Part shown: piece after piece, positions 1-8,321 of the stretch
Layout: each line of letters opens with the position of its first letter
How positions within the stretch are numbered: position 1 is the first letter of the stretch
Source of the DNA: Pedosphaera sp.
Lineage (GTDB): Bacteria > Verrucomicrobiota > Verrucomicrobiia > Limisphaerales > JADLHS01
Assembly: GCA_009695195.1 (NCBI GenBank)
Contig: SIBJ01000019.1
Location: forward strand, 1-58,362
DNA length: 58,362 nt
Direction of reading: 5' to 3'
Made by a program: the position numbers and the translations under genes
Notes under the pieces: model-generated
Database searches by the model: none
What the model was told of the DNA's origin: nothing
The model's input: only the letters and a program-made list of their open reading frames with translations

Positions 1-1695
1 AACTTCCTGGTAAGCCCCAATGGCACCGCCTCGGGCTTTACTGTCGTATTTAGCAGCAACTCGGTGCCGGTGAACCAGTGGACCTATTTGGCGGCCACGT
101 ATGACGGAGCGACCTTGCGGATGTACGTGAATGGAGTCCTGCACAATCAAACACCCTTCGCCCTCAGCATTTTCCCCGGGACCAATGCCCTGGGTATTGG
201 CGCCAACGTCGGCGGCTTGGCCGCAGGGAACGTAAGCTCTCCGTTCGTGGGTTTGTTTGTGGGCAAGATTGACGAGCCGAGCCTTTACAACCAAGCGCTG
301 ACGGCGGCGAAAATCCAAACCCTCTTCGGCGCTGGTGTCACGGGCAAGTGCCAGGAGCCGCCTTCAATTCTACTTCACCCGACCAGTCAGAAACTCACAG
401 TTGGTGAAGACGTCCACTTCACAGTTGTGGCGGCCGGCACCCCGACCTTAAAGTACCAATGGCGATTCAACGGGACAAACCTTGCGGGCGCCACCAGCAC
501 ATCATTGACGCTGGCAAATGTTTCCGCCTCCAACGCGGGCCTTTACTCCGTCCGCGTCACCAACGCCTTCGGCTCCATCATCAGTTCCAACGCCGTGCTC
601 ACGGTCAACACCTTCCCAACCGCACTCGCCCAATCCGTCACGCTGGACGAAGACACTTCAACCAATCTCACGGCACAGGCGGCCGACTTGGAGGGCGATC
701 CGCTGACGTATCAGCTGGTGACGCCGCCGGTCAACGGCACGCTCACCGGCACCTTGCCCAACGTGATCTACACGCCGGCGCAAAATTACCACGGCCCGGA
801 CAGCTTCACTTTCAAGGTCAACGACGGGCTGGTGGATTCCCCGCCCGCTGTCGTCAGTCTCACGGTGTTGCCCGTCAACGACCCGCCGGTCGCGTTGGCG
901 CAATCCGTCGCGCTCGATGAAGACACGACCGTGACCCTCACGCTCGGCGCGTTCGATGTGGACGGCGACCCGCTCACATTTAGCGTTGGTGCGCCCGCGC
1001 ACGGTTCGCTCACCGGGTCACCTCCGAACCTGACGTATCGCCCGAACACAAATTTCAACGGTCCGGACAACTTCCTGTTCAGCGTGAGCGACGGTCAGAC
1101 GAATTCGCTGCCGGCCACCGTCAGCATCATGATTCGACCGGTAAACGACGCGCCGTTCGCCAAGATTTCCGTTTCACCGCTCGCCGAGTTCGCCGGCGTG
1201 ACGAATCAAATTCTGATTGCGCCGGTTTGCGGCAACGCGAGGGTTGTCCTCGATGGCTCCGCGTCGAGCGACGTGGAGGACGACCCGTTGCAATTCTTCT
1301 GGACCGAGGGCACGAACACCTTTGCCACCGGAAGCATCGTCACGAACGAATTCGCGCCCGATACGCATATCGTCACGCTGACCGTGAGCGACGGCCAGGC
1401 TGTCGGCACAGCGACAACCGAGTTCGAAGTGCTGACGCCCTCTGAATGTCTCGGCTTGATGATCGCCGAGGTGGAAGAGTCATTTCTCGGCCGGCGCAAC
1501 GCGCGGGCGTTTGTGGCCTCTTTGCGCGCGGCGGCGAGTTCCTTCGACCGGTGCGACCTCACGCCCGGGCTGAATCAGTTGCGCGCTTTCCAAAACAAGG
1601 TGCGGGCACAGATCGCGCCATCGAATCCAACGCTGGCGGCGCATTTGATCAGTGAGGCGCAGCAAATCATTGACGCCTTGTCGCCACCGGATTAG
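1..1695 (+). CDS. Secreted LamG / Ig-like / cadherin-like protein, 3' part
   Basis: The reading frame is open from base 1 to a TAG at 1693-1695, so this is the C-terminal 564 residues of a longer gene whose start lies outside the window. The first ~110 residues look like the end of a LamG (concanavalin-A-like) domain, with the typical NQWTYLAATYDG and MYVNGV strands. Next comes an I-set immunoglobulin-like domain (YQWRFNGTNLAG, NAGLYSVRVTN). Two tandem cadherin-like repeats follow, each starting LDEDT, with a GPDSFTFKVNDG or GPDNFLFSVSDG core. A PKD-like domain (LDGSASSD ... HIVTLTVSDG) and a ~85-residue helical tail come last. This domain mix is typical of large exported, surface-attached proteins that bind glycans or other cells. 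No catalytic domain is visible in the part present. The tail lacks the FYR-type ending of the central cluster. Substrate and partner are unknown. Confidence 0.9.
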   Translation, partial: NFLVSPNGTASGFTVVFSSNSVPVNQWTYLAATYDGATLRMYVNGVLHNQTPFALSIFPGTNALGIGANVGGLAAGNVSSPFVGLFVGKIDEPSLYNQALTAAKIQTLFGAGVTGKCQEPPSILLHPTSQKLTVGEDVHFTVVAAGTPTLKYQWRFNGTNLAGATSTSLTLANVSASNAGLYSVRVTNAFGSIISSNAVLTVNTFPTALAQSVTLDEDTSTNLTAQAADLEGDPLTYQLVTPPVNGTLTGTLPNVIYTPAQNYHGPDSFTFKVNDGLVDSPPAVVSLTVLPVNDPPVALAQSVALDEDTTVTLTLGAFDVDGDPLTFSVGAPAHGSLTGSPPNLTYRPNTNFNGPDNFLFSVSDGQTNSLPATVSIMIRPVNDAPFAKISVSPLAEFAGVTNQILIAPVCGNARVVLDGSASSDVEDDPLQFFWTEGTNTFATGSIVTNEFAPDTHIVTLTVSDGQAVGTATTEFEVLTPSECLGLMIAEVEESFLGRRNARAFVASLRAAASSFDRCDLTPGLNQLRAFQNKVRAQIAPSNPTLAAHLISEAQQIIDALSPPD

Positions 1696-1799
1696 TGGCG
1701 GCAGTTGAGCAGCTCGGTTTTTCCGCGCCCAAGGCGGTCGGCGTTTGGGTTGCCGTGGGGATTTTATTGCCGTTGGGCTCGGGGATCGCGACGCGGCGG

Positions 1800-1856
1800 C
1801 GGCGTGGCGAACAGCGTGTCGCCGATGCCCGCGAGCGAGATGACCAGCAGCTTCAT
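1800..1856 (-). pseudogene. 5' remnant of a family 9 glycosyltransferase (heptosyltransferase-like) gene
   Basis: On the minus strand an ATG at 1856-1854 begins MKLLVISLAGIGDTLFATP, the typical first strand and glycine loop of ADP-heptose:LPS heptosyltransferases (GT9). After 19 codons the similarity stops abruptly at about 1799, and the frame runs through unrelated residues to a stop near 1764. The remnant would have been transcribed divergently from the SNF2 gene at 2003. The rest of 1696-2002 holds no other recognisable feature. The fragment points to a deletion, an insertion of the LamG-gene segment, or an assembly misjoin at about 1799/1800. The family call rests on a short motif. Confidence 0.6.
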
Positions 1857-2002
1857 CGGGGGCAGTTTCCCCGAGCGCGGGCCGCAAATCCAATCCAAAC
1901 GCCGGCCCACGGGTTTTCCCGACCAAAAAATTTCCTCTTTCTGATTGACCGCGGGCGCGCCAGATGACGAAATGATATTCCATTGCACGCGTAGTTAATC
2001 AG

Positions 2003-5000
2003 ATGCCCAACAGCACATCCAAAAAAGGGAACGGATCGCGCTCCACCGGGACGACCAAGTACGACGCGCACCACAAAGTTCTCTCCCAGACGTACGGCGC
2101 CTTCGCCGATCTGCGGCGGGAGCTTTCCGATTCCAAATCCGCCGTCACCGAGCGCGAAGATATTCTGCGCAGCTTCGCGACCTGTCCTGATTCGCAACGC
2201 TCGTGGCTGCTGCTGGAGGATTACTTCGAGAAGTTCTCCCTCTCGCGGAAGGACTTTCCCACGACCGACTGGTGGCCGCGCCTGCTCAATGCCCATGGCA
2301 CGGCCCGCCTCGAAGAAGTCGCCTTCCTTTTCCTGCGCGCCGGCCGGCCCATGCCGACGGAACTCCAGACCCACGCCAACCTCGCCCGGTTCGCGAAAGT
2401 CGAGGAGGCCGAGCAGGAAGTGAAGCTCGTTCAAGCCCTCGAACACTGGCTGTTCCCGCCCGCCGCGCCGCTGCTCGACACGCCCCGCGCCACCTTGCGC
2501 GTGATCTGCAAGCTCGTCACCGATGACGACAATCCCGCGCGCCAGCGCCTCGGCGTGCAGTTCCATTTGTTCCGTCCGCGCACCGGTGAAAAGGTCCGCA
2601 CGTTGCAGGACATGATTGATCTCGTGACCCGCGCCGCGCACGAGCAGGAACTTTTCCCGCCGGCGGACTGGGAGTTCATCCAATGGCTCGGCGACGCGCA
2701 CCGCAACCGCCGCGATGGCGACAACACGCTCGTGCTCTCCGACCTCGAACTGCTGCACTGGCTCGCGCGCTGGGGTCACACTTCGCGGCTAGAACTCGCG
2801 CCAGACGGGAAGCCGCTGCAATTTCTCGGGCAGGTGGCTTCCCTCGCGCCGCATCTCGAAAACGGCGACAAGGAACTTTCCTTCACCCATCTTTTGACCC
2901 TGCCGACCGGCGAAAAAGTTCCGCTCGCCAGCGTGAAATTTTTCAACCAACAGCCCGCCCTTGCGCTCGTCGGGAATACTTTTTTCCTGCTGCGCGACGC
3001 GCCGCCGCCGGCGGTCATCGAACATTGGGCCAGCAAGCCCGCCATCCCGGTGCGCCGGCTCAGCCACCGGCTGCTGGTGCATTTGCGCAAGTCGGGATCC
3101 AACCATGGCGTGGATTGGGAACAGCTTTGCGTGACCCACACCGCGATGCCGCAGTTCGTTTTTGAATTGCTCGACGACACGGTCCGCGTCCGCCTGCTCG
3201 CCAAGAGTCTCAAGGACCAAAGCGTCTGGATGTGGACCGGTCACGAGTGGCAACCGCACGATCGCAAAGGCCGCGCCGCCGAGAAACCGGAAATCCTCGA
3301 CGACCCGCGCCTCGATCCCGCCGTCCAGTGGCTGCGCAAGCTCGATTGGTTCACGCCCGAACCCGGCCTCTGGGTCGGCGATGCGAATGAAAATTGCCTC
3401 GGCACGCTCGCGCGCGCGTGGCAGGAGCGGCCCGAGGGCGCCGAGTCGCTCGGCAATCCGGCCTTCCATCGCCTCTTCCTCACGCCGCGCCGGCTCAAGC
3501 CGAAGTTGATCGTCAAGGGCAGCGGCATTGACTGGCTCGCGGTTTCCGCCGAGTGGGAAGCCGAAGGGATGAAGCTGAGCAAGACCGACCTCGAACGGCT
3601 CGCGAGCGCGACGGGTCGCTTCGTGAAATTGCCGAACTCCGGCTGGGTCGAACTCGACACCGACGCCGTGCAACACGCGCACGAAGCGATGGCTGATCTC
3701 GGCGTGGACGGCTTGATCGCCATGCCGCAAAAGATCGGGATGGAAAACGTCGCGCACTTGGACGAACAGGATTTCTCGCGCTTCGCCGATTCGGCAGAAG
3801 CCAAGGCCCTGCGCGAACGCGTCCGCGATTTCAAAGGCGTTCCCGTCACCAACATGCCGCTGGGGTTGCACGCCGACTTGCGCCCGTACCAGAAAGAAGG
3901 TTTTGATTTCCTCGCGCACCTCGTCCAGATCCGTCTCGGTGGAATTCTCGCCGACGACATGGGCCTCGGCAAAACGTTGCAGACGCTCACGTGGCTCGCG
4001 TGGCTAAAGGAACGCAACCGGAAAGATCCCAAGCCGTCGCTCGTCATCTGCCCCGTGTCCGTGCTCCACAACTGGCGGCGCGAAGCCGAACGCTTCACGC
4101 CCGAACTCAAAGTGCTCGTGCTCGAAAGCGGCGCGGCCCGTCACAATCTTCGCGCCAAGATTCCGCAGCACGATCTCATCGTGACGAATTACGCGCTCCT
4201 CCGGCGCGACCTCGAGGAGTTGCAAAAGTTCGCGTTCCGCTCGGTGATTCTCGACGAGGCGCAGTTCATCAAGAATCCCGGCGCGCAGGTCACGCAATCC
4301 GTCAAGCAACTCAAGTGCGAGCACAAACTCGCCCTCACCGGCACGCCGCTGGAAAATCGCCTGCTCGATCTCTGGAGCATCGTGGACTTCATCCAGCCCG
4401 GTTACCTTGGCAATCAGGAACATTTCCTCGAAACCTACGAGCCGAAAGGCGGCGACGACGTGGAAAGCGCCCAGCGCATCGCGCGCCGCCGGCTCTCCGC
4501 GAAGTTGCGCCCGCTGCTGCTGCGCCGCTTGAAGAAACACGTCGCGAAAGATTTGCCCGACCGCATCGAGCAGCGCCGCGATTGCCCGCTCGGCGAGGAA
4601 CAACGGAAACTTTATCTTGCCGAACTCCGCCGCAGCCGCGACCAGATCATGCAGGCCGTCGCCGAGCAGGGTTTGAACAAGAGCAAGATGCACGTGCTCG
4701 CCGCGCTCACCCGGCTGCGCCAGGTTTGTTGTCATCCGCAACTCGTCGGCAACGATTCGCCGAGCGGCAAGACGGAAACTCTGTTCGAACTTTTGGATGC
4801 CCTCGTCGCCGAGGGCCAGAAGGTGTTGGTCTTCTCGCAGTTTGTGCAGATGCTGCATCTGCTCGAACGGGACTGCCACGCGCGCAACATCAAGACGCAT
4901 CTGCTCACCGGCCAGACCAAGGACCGGCAGGAAGTCGTCAACGCCTTCCAAAGCGATCCCGACCCCGGCGTGTTCTTGCTGAGCCTGCGTGCGGCGGGCA

Positions 5001-5272
5001 CAGGCTTGAACCTCACCAACGCGAGCTACGTGGTGCTTTACGATCCGTGGTGGAATCCCGCCGTCGAGGCGCAGGCCATTGACCGCTCCCATCGCATCGG
5101 CCAGACGCAAACCGTGAACGCCTACCGCCTCATCGCGCCCGGCACCGTCGAGGAAAAAATCTGGGAATTGCAACAGAGCAAAGCCAAGACCATCGCCGAC
5201 GTGCTCGGCGAAGAAGGTTTCGCCCGCAGCCTGTCGAAGGCGGATCTGGATTATTTGTTTTCGGAGGATTGA
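2003..5272 (+). CDS. SNF2-family DNA-dependent ATPase/helicase
   Basis: This 1089-residue protein is a bacterial SNF2/HepA-type ATP-dependent DNA translocase, expected to remodel protein-DNA or polymerase complexes rather than to unwind DNA processively. The ATPase core is in the C-terminal half. Walker A reads ADDMGLGKT at about residues 649-657. The Walker B box is DEAQ (ILDEAQFIKNPG) near 750, the variant common in bacterial SNF2 proteins, and motif III is LTGTPLENR. The helicase C lobe has VLVFSQF, LLTGQT, a GTGLNLT loop and the closing SHRIGQ near 1028. The first ~600 residues are a family-specific N-terminal region that I cannot assign. The start follows a short AT-richer leader; no strong Shine-Dalgarno is visible. 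It stands alone, 43 bp before the toxin-antitoxin pair, and a functional link to that pair is not evident. Confidence 0.92.
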   Translation: MPNSTSKKGNGSRSTGTTKYDAHHKVLSQTYGAFADLRRELSDSKSAVTEREDILRSFATCPDSQRSWLLLEDYFEKFSLSRKDFPTTDWWPRLLNAHGTARLEEVAFLFLRAGRPMPTELQTHANLARFAKVEEAEQEVKLVQALEHWLFPPAAPLLDTPRATLRVICKLVTDDDNPARQRLGVQFHLFRPRTGEKVRTLQDMIDLVTRAAHEQELFPPADWEFIQWLGDAHRNRRDGDNTLVLSDLELLHWLARWGHTSRLELAPDGKPLQFLGQVASLAPHLENGDKELSFTHLLTLPTGEKVPLASVKFFNQQPALALVGNTFFLLRDAPPPAVIEHWASKPAIPVRRLSHRLLVHLRKSGSNHGVDWEQLCVTHTAMPQFVFELLDDTVRVRLLAKSLKDQSVWMWTGHEWQPHDRKGRAAEKPEILDDPRLDPAVQWLRKLDWFTPEPGLWVGDANENCLGTLARAWQERPEGAESLGNPAFHRLFLTPRRLKPKLIVKGSGIDWLAVSAEWEAEGMKLSKTDLERLASATGRFVKLPNSGWVELDTDAVQHAHEAMADLGVDGLIAMPQKIGMENVAHLDEQDFSRFADSAEAKALRERVRDFKGVPVTNMPLGLHADLRPYQKEGFDFLAHLVQIRLGGILADDMGLGKTLQTLTWLAWLKERNRKDPKPSLVICPVSVLHNWRREAERFTPELKVLVLESGAARHNLRAKIPQHDLIVTNYALLRRDLEELQKFAFRSVILDEAQFIKNPGAQVTQSVKQLKCEHKLALTGTPLENRLLDLWSIVDFIQPGYLGNQEHFLETYEPKGGDDVESAQRIARRRLSAKLRPLLLRRLKKHVAKDLPDRIEQRRDCPLGEEQRKLYLAELRRSRDQIMQAVAEQGLNKSKMHVLAALTRLRQVCCHPQLVGNDSPSGKTETLFELLDALVAEGQKVLVFSQFVQMLHLLERDCHARNIKTHLLTGQTKDRQEVVNAFQSDPDPGVFLLSLRAAGTGLNLTNASYVVLYDPWWNPAVEAQAIDRSHRIGQTQTVNAYRLIAPGTVEEKIWELQQSKAKTIADVLGEEGFARSLSKADLDYLFSED

Positions 5273-5315
5273 ACGAGCGCTTGAGCCGAGGCGGTTCAAG
5301 GTCTAAAGTGCGCCC

Positions 5316-5576
5316 ATGAGCAAGACCGCAACCATTCGCGCGCAGATCGAGCCGCGCCTTAAAACCGAAGTTGAAGACATCCTGGCGGAACTGGGTTTGA
5401 GCGTCACCGAGACCATTCATTTGCTTTATCGCCAGATCAAGTTGCGGCGCGGATTGCCGTTCGCCGTGGAAATTCCCAACGCGGTCACCATCAGAACCCT
5501 CCGGGCTGGCCGACGCGGGCGTGGCGTCAAATATTTCTCCTCCAAGCGTGAACTGTTCGCCGACCTGGGCCTGTGA
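5316..5576 (+). CDS. RelB/DinJ-family antitoxin
   Basis: This is an 86-residue protein with a ribbon-helix-helix N-terminus (TATIRAQIEPRLKTEVEDIL), the dimerising and DNA-binding fold of RelB/DinJ antitoxins. The helix LGLSVTETIHLLYRQI and the following GLPFAVEIPN are typical of DinJ. The C-terminal part (LRAGRRGRGVKYFSSKRELF) would wrap and neutralise the toxin. Its stop codon overlaps the GTG start of the toxin gene in a GTGA arrangement, so the two are almost certainly co-transcribed and translationally coupled. DinJ-type antitoxins normally repress their own promoter, here expected in 5273-5315, where I see no obvious palindrome. The length is normal for the family. Confidence 0.87.
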   Translation: MSKTATIRAQIEPRLKTEVEDILAELGLSVTETIHLLYRQIKLRRGLPFAVEIPNAVTIRTLRAGRRGRGVKYFSSKRELFADLGL

Positions 5577-5842
5577 GAACCTTCAGCCGCGCGTCGCAGT
5601 TCAAGAAAGACGTGAAACTGGCCACCCGGCGCGGCAAGAATCTGACGAAACTCAAAGTCGTCCTTGATTGGTTGATTGACGGTTCGGCGCTGCCTCCGGA
5701 ACTGCACGACCACCCCCTGCGCGGTGACTGGCACGGCAGCCGCGATTGTCACCTCGAACCGGACTGGATCTTGATTTACACGCTCGAAGGTGATCACGTC
5801 CGCTTTGAGCGGACCGGCACGCACAGCGACCTGTTCAGGTAG
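5573..5842 (+). CDS. yafQ: YafQ-family mRNA interferase toxin
   Basis: This 89-residue protein closely follows the pattern of E. coli YafQ, a ribosome-dependent endoribonuclease that cuts mRNA at AAA-type codons. The residues known to matter in YafQ can all be matched: His47 (HPLRG), His60 (CHLEPDW), Asp64, Trp65, His84 (RTGTHSDLF) and Phe88. The toxin therefore looks intact and potentially active. Translation starts at a GTG that overlaps the antitoxin stop by four bases, which keeps toxin synthesis dependent on antitoxin translation. The exact RNA target and physiological role here are inferred from family knowledge. Confidence 0.92.
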   Translation: MRTFSRASQFKKDVKLATRRGKNLTKLKVVLDWLIDGSALPPELHDHPLRGDWHGSRDCHLEPDWILIYTLEGDHVRFERTGTHSDLFR

Positions 5843-5952
5843 CTGGATCGGGCGTCGCAGCGAGGGGGAGTTCGTTTGCCCGCAGTTTACCCGCGACGGT
5901 ATGGGCTTGCTTGTTCTCGGAAGATTGAAGCCGGCTGGCACTTCCCGATGAC

Positions 5953-7560
5953 TCAGGAAGCAGCGGCCTTTCCGCGCGCGCTTTTCCGAATCCGCGAAAC
6001 AATCCATGCCGCGCCGCCGCCAATCATCAGGGCCAGCAACAGTCCGCCACACGCGCCGAGGAAAAGATTCAGCGGCTTGTTTGGCTGCACCGGGCGCAGA
6101 CCAGGCACGGCACGATCAATGATCTCTACCGAGCTTGACGTGGAAAACGCCGCATCAATCTTCTCAGAGGAAAGTTTCACACTGAACGCGCGCGCGATGC
6201 CGAACAATTCCTCCAACTCACGCTTCTTGTCGTAATAGGGCCGATTTTTTTCGGCCCTTGCAAGGTCGAACTTCTTCGCATCTTCCATTTCTTTTTTTAT
6301 TTTGGTCACGGCCTCCTCAGCAGAGTCCACCTGGTTCGCCCTTGCGGTCATGATTGCGGCCACGGCTTGATCCACTTTTTTGTTTAGCGCGACAACCAAA
6401 TCTTCGGCTTGCATGTATTGCGGATGTCCCGGAGCAAAATCCTTTTTCATTCGCGCCAGTCCCTGTTCGGCTAGGTTCAACTGACTGTTGAGTTCATTCA
6501 ACATTGCGTCCGGACTTATGCGCGGTAGCACCAGCCTTAACTGATTATTGCCCAAAGTCTTCAACTTCTCCATGGAAAGACGCATTTCAGCCAACCGCGC
6601 TGACCCCTCCATCAATTGAGTTTCATATTTCCCCAAGGCATTCCTTCCGATCGAGAGATTTTGGATGGAGCCCACCGCTTCGTTATCGGAGATTTCGAGC
6701 ACGCTCCGAAGTTTCTCCAATTCAGTTTGCGTCTTAAGGATCCGGTCTTGTTGCTCCTGAAAGCGCTGTTCAAGCGCCTTGACAGCGCCCTGTGCCAATT
6801 GCAGCCGTTCCTGCCGCCGGTGTTCGCGGTACGCTTCTGCAACAGCGTTGGCGATACGGGCCGCCTCATCTTTGTCTTCGCTGTAAGCACGGATTTCGAT
6901 CAAGCTGGAGCTGCGGACCGGGCGCAAATCCATGCGCGACTTGAGCAGACCCAAGGTCTCGGAAGTTTTGAGCTTCTGCCCTCCGACGTAACGCTTGCCC
7001 CACACCGTGTTCAAATCCAACGACTCGATGACGCGGCCCAGCACCACTTCGGATTGAATCACTTCAAATTCCGTCTGGATGAAATAAGGATCGGTGGCGG
7101 CCGCCGAACGGCTCCCGACCAGACCGTCAATGTCGGTCACGTTGCGCTCGACCTTGATACGGGTGGTGCTGGCAAAGGATTCCGGCAACAGAAACGTGAC
7201 CAGCACGCTGAAACCGAACACCACCAAAAACACAACTGCCGCCACCGTGAAAAAAGTTTTCAGCGGCGCGGAGCCGGGACTTGTGACTTGAGAGATTTTA
7301 TCAGTCATGGATTTTTTTCCTTTCAACGCGGCGAGATGTTCCAGCAACGACGTCCTCACCAGATCCGGCAGCACCCGCAGCCAAAGCACCACCACTCCCC
7401 GCACCCGCGCCTCCCGCCACGCGTCGCGCGACTGATCGCGGAAAAGCTGCGCCATCGGCGGGCCGTATTCTTCGCGATGGGCCTTCGGATAGAGCGCCAG
7501 CAATCGCTCATAGAGTTTCTGCGAATTCAGCACGGTTCTGGTTTCGACAGGCGCGGACAT
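5953..7560 (-). CDS. Wzz/chain-length-determinant-like protein with N-terminal permease-prefix domain
   Basis: This is a 535-residue membrane protein. Residues 10-80 (SQKLYERLLALYPKAHREEY ... VLWLRVLPDLVRTSLLEHL) look like the permease-prefix helix bundle normally found ahead of FtsX-like MacB permeases that sit next to PadR genes. After a linker come a transmembrane helix (about 102-125), a periplasmic Wzz domain (TRIKVERN ... DPYFIQTEFEVIQSEVVLGR) and long coiled coils. A second transmembrane helix (LNLFLGACGGLLLALMIGG) lies near the C-terminus. Wzz/GumC proteins control the chain length or export of surface polysaccharide. No kinase domain is fused. It follows the PadR gene by 7 bp on the same strand, so it is probably under PadR control. 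An internal ATG at 7308 could start a conventional Wzz protein if the fusion is not translated. Confidence 0.85.
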   Translation of the reverse strand: MSAPVETRTVLNSQKLYERLLALYPKAHREEYGPPMAQLFRDQSRDAWREARVRGVVVLWLRVLPDLVRTSLLEHLAALKGKKSMTDKISQVTSPGSAPLKTFFTVAAVVFLVVFGFSVLVTFLLPESFASTTRIKVERNVTDIDGLVGSRSAAATDPYFIQTEFEVIQSEVVLGRVIESLDLNTVWGKRYVGGQKLKTSETLGLLKSRMDLRPVRSSSLIEIRAYSEDKDEAARIANAVAEAYREHRRQERLQLAQGAVKALEQRFQEQQDRILKTQTELEKLRSVLEISDNEAVGSIQNLSIGRNALGKYETQLMEGSARLAEMRLSMEKLKTLGNNQLRLVLPRISPDAMLNELNSQLNLAEQGLARMKKDFAPGHPQYMQAEDLVVALNKKVDQAVAAIMTARANQVDSAEEAVTKIKKEMEDAKKFDLARAEKNRPYYDKKRELEELFGIARAFSVKLSSEKIDAAFSTSSSVEIIDRAVPGLRPVQPNKPLNLFLGACGGLLLALMIGGGAAWIVSRIRKSARGKAAAS

Positions 7561-7567
7561 GTTCTGC

Positions 7568-7945
7568 TCAAGTTTGGATCGCCCTCGTCAATTTGCCGAT
7601 GAGCCGCTTGCCGCGCGCCACCGCCGCCATGTCCGCGTAACGCTGCGCCTCGGCCTTGACCACGCGCTGGCCCACGCCCGTCAGGCGGTAGTAACGGCGG
7701 CGCTCGTCATCCGACTCCGCGTCGGGCCGCTCGTCAGATTCCTCAATCAATCCTGCCTCCATAAGTCGTTTGATCGTGCCGTAAAGCGTGCCCGGCCCCA
7801 TCTTCATCCGCCCGTCGGTGTGCGCCGCGACCTCCTGCATCACGGCGTAGCCGTGAAGTTCCCCATCGGCGAGCGCCAGCAGGACGTGAAACGCCGCCGG
7901 GGTCAGCGGCAACAAATCTTCGGGGTCGGTTTTCTTTGAAGGCAT
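7568..7945 (-). CDS. PadR-family transcriptional regulator
   Basis: The 125-residue product is a small winged-helix repressor of the PadR family. The recognisable core runs LTPAAFHVLLALADGELHGY, then MQEVAAHTDGRMKMGPGTLY and GTIKRLMEAGLIEE, with the basic wing DDERRRYYRLTGVG. A short C-terminal dimerisation helix follows. I chose the ATG at 7945 (MPSKKTDPEDLL) because an upstream extension to 8011 would read through the operator palindrome. The gene is the first of a two-gene operon with the Wzz-like gene. PadR proteins usually sense small molecules and repress their own operon; the ligand cannot be deduced. Confidence 0.92.
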   Translation of the reverse strand: MPSKKTDPEDLLPLTPAAFHVLLALADGELHGYAVMQEVAAHTDGRMKMGPGTLYGTIKRLMEAGLIEESDERPDAESDDERRRYYRLTGVGQRVVKAEAQRYADMAAVARGKRLIGKLTRAIQT

Positions 7946-7964
7946 GGCGCAGGTCGTTTGCTTA

Positions 7965-7987
7965 ACTATATCCGTCGCGGATATAGT
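7965..7987. promoter_or_regulatory. Perfect palindrome, probable PadR operator
   Basis: A 10-bp inverted repeat, ACTATATCCG / CGGATATAGT, separated by the three bases TCG, lies 20 bp upstream of the padR start. A-T-rich, strictly symmetric sites in this position are the usual autoregulatory targets of PadR proteins. Occupancy would block transcription of padR and the Wzz-like gene. I do not see a second copy in the window. Confidence 0.75.
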
Positions 7988-8131
7988 GCCCACGCGGAAG
8001 AAAACTGTCAACGGGTTTGTTTGGTTTTCTGGCGACGAAGACTTTCGCCGCGTTGGAATTCAATCCCGTCAGTTGCGGATTGTCCCGGGACACGCTGAAG
8101 TCGGAACGATGCAGTTGGACCCGGGCTGACT

Positions 8132-8258
8132 TTAACGCAGAGACGCGGAGAACGCAGAGGAACGCAGGGTTTTACAGACCGGTCCGCGTTCACCGTTTGG
8201 TGATTTCTTCCAGGTATCTCCTCCGCGCAACTCTGCGTTCTCTGCGCCTCTGCGTTAA
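8132..8258. repeat. MITE-like inverted-repeat element (CGCAGAG type)
   Basis: Two 28-bp arms in inverted orientation, 8132-8159 and 8231-8258, match at 26 of 28 positions and enclose a 71-bp centre. The arms are made of repeated CGCAGAG-like units and begin TTAACGCAGAG. No reading frame of interest lies inside. This is a non-coding palindromic element in the 376-bp gap between padR and pabC. I see nothing else in the rest of that gap besides the PadR operator. Confidence 0.75.
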
Positions 8259-8321
8259 GTTGGATTCCGTTTTTAATCTGAAGGGATCTGGCTGAGAAGC
8301 GTGAACTTCAACCTGCACCGT

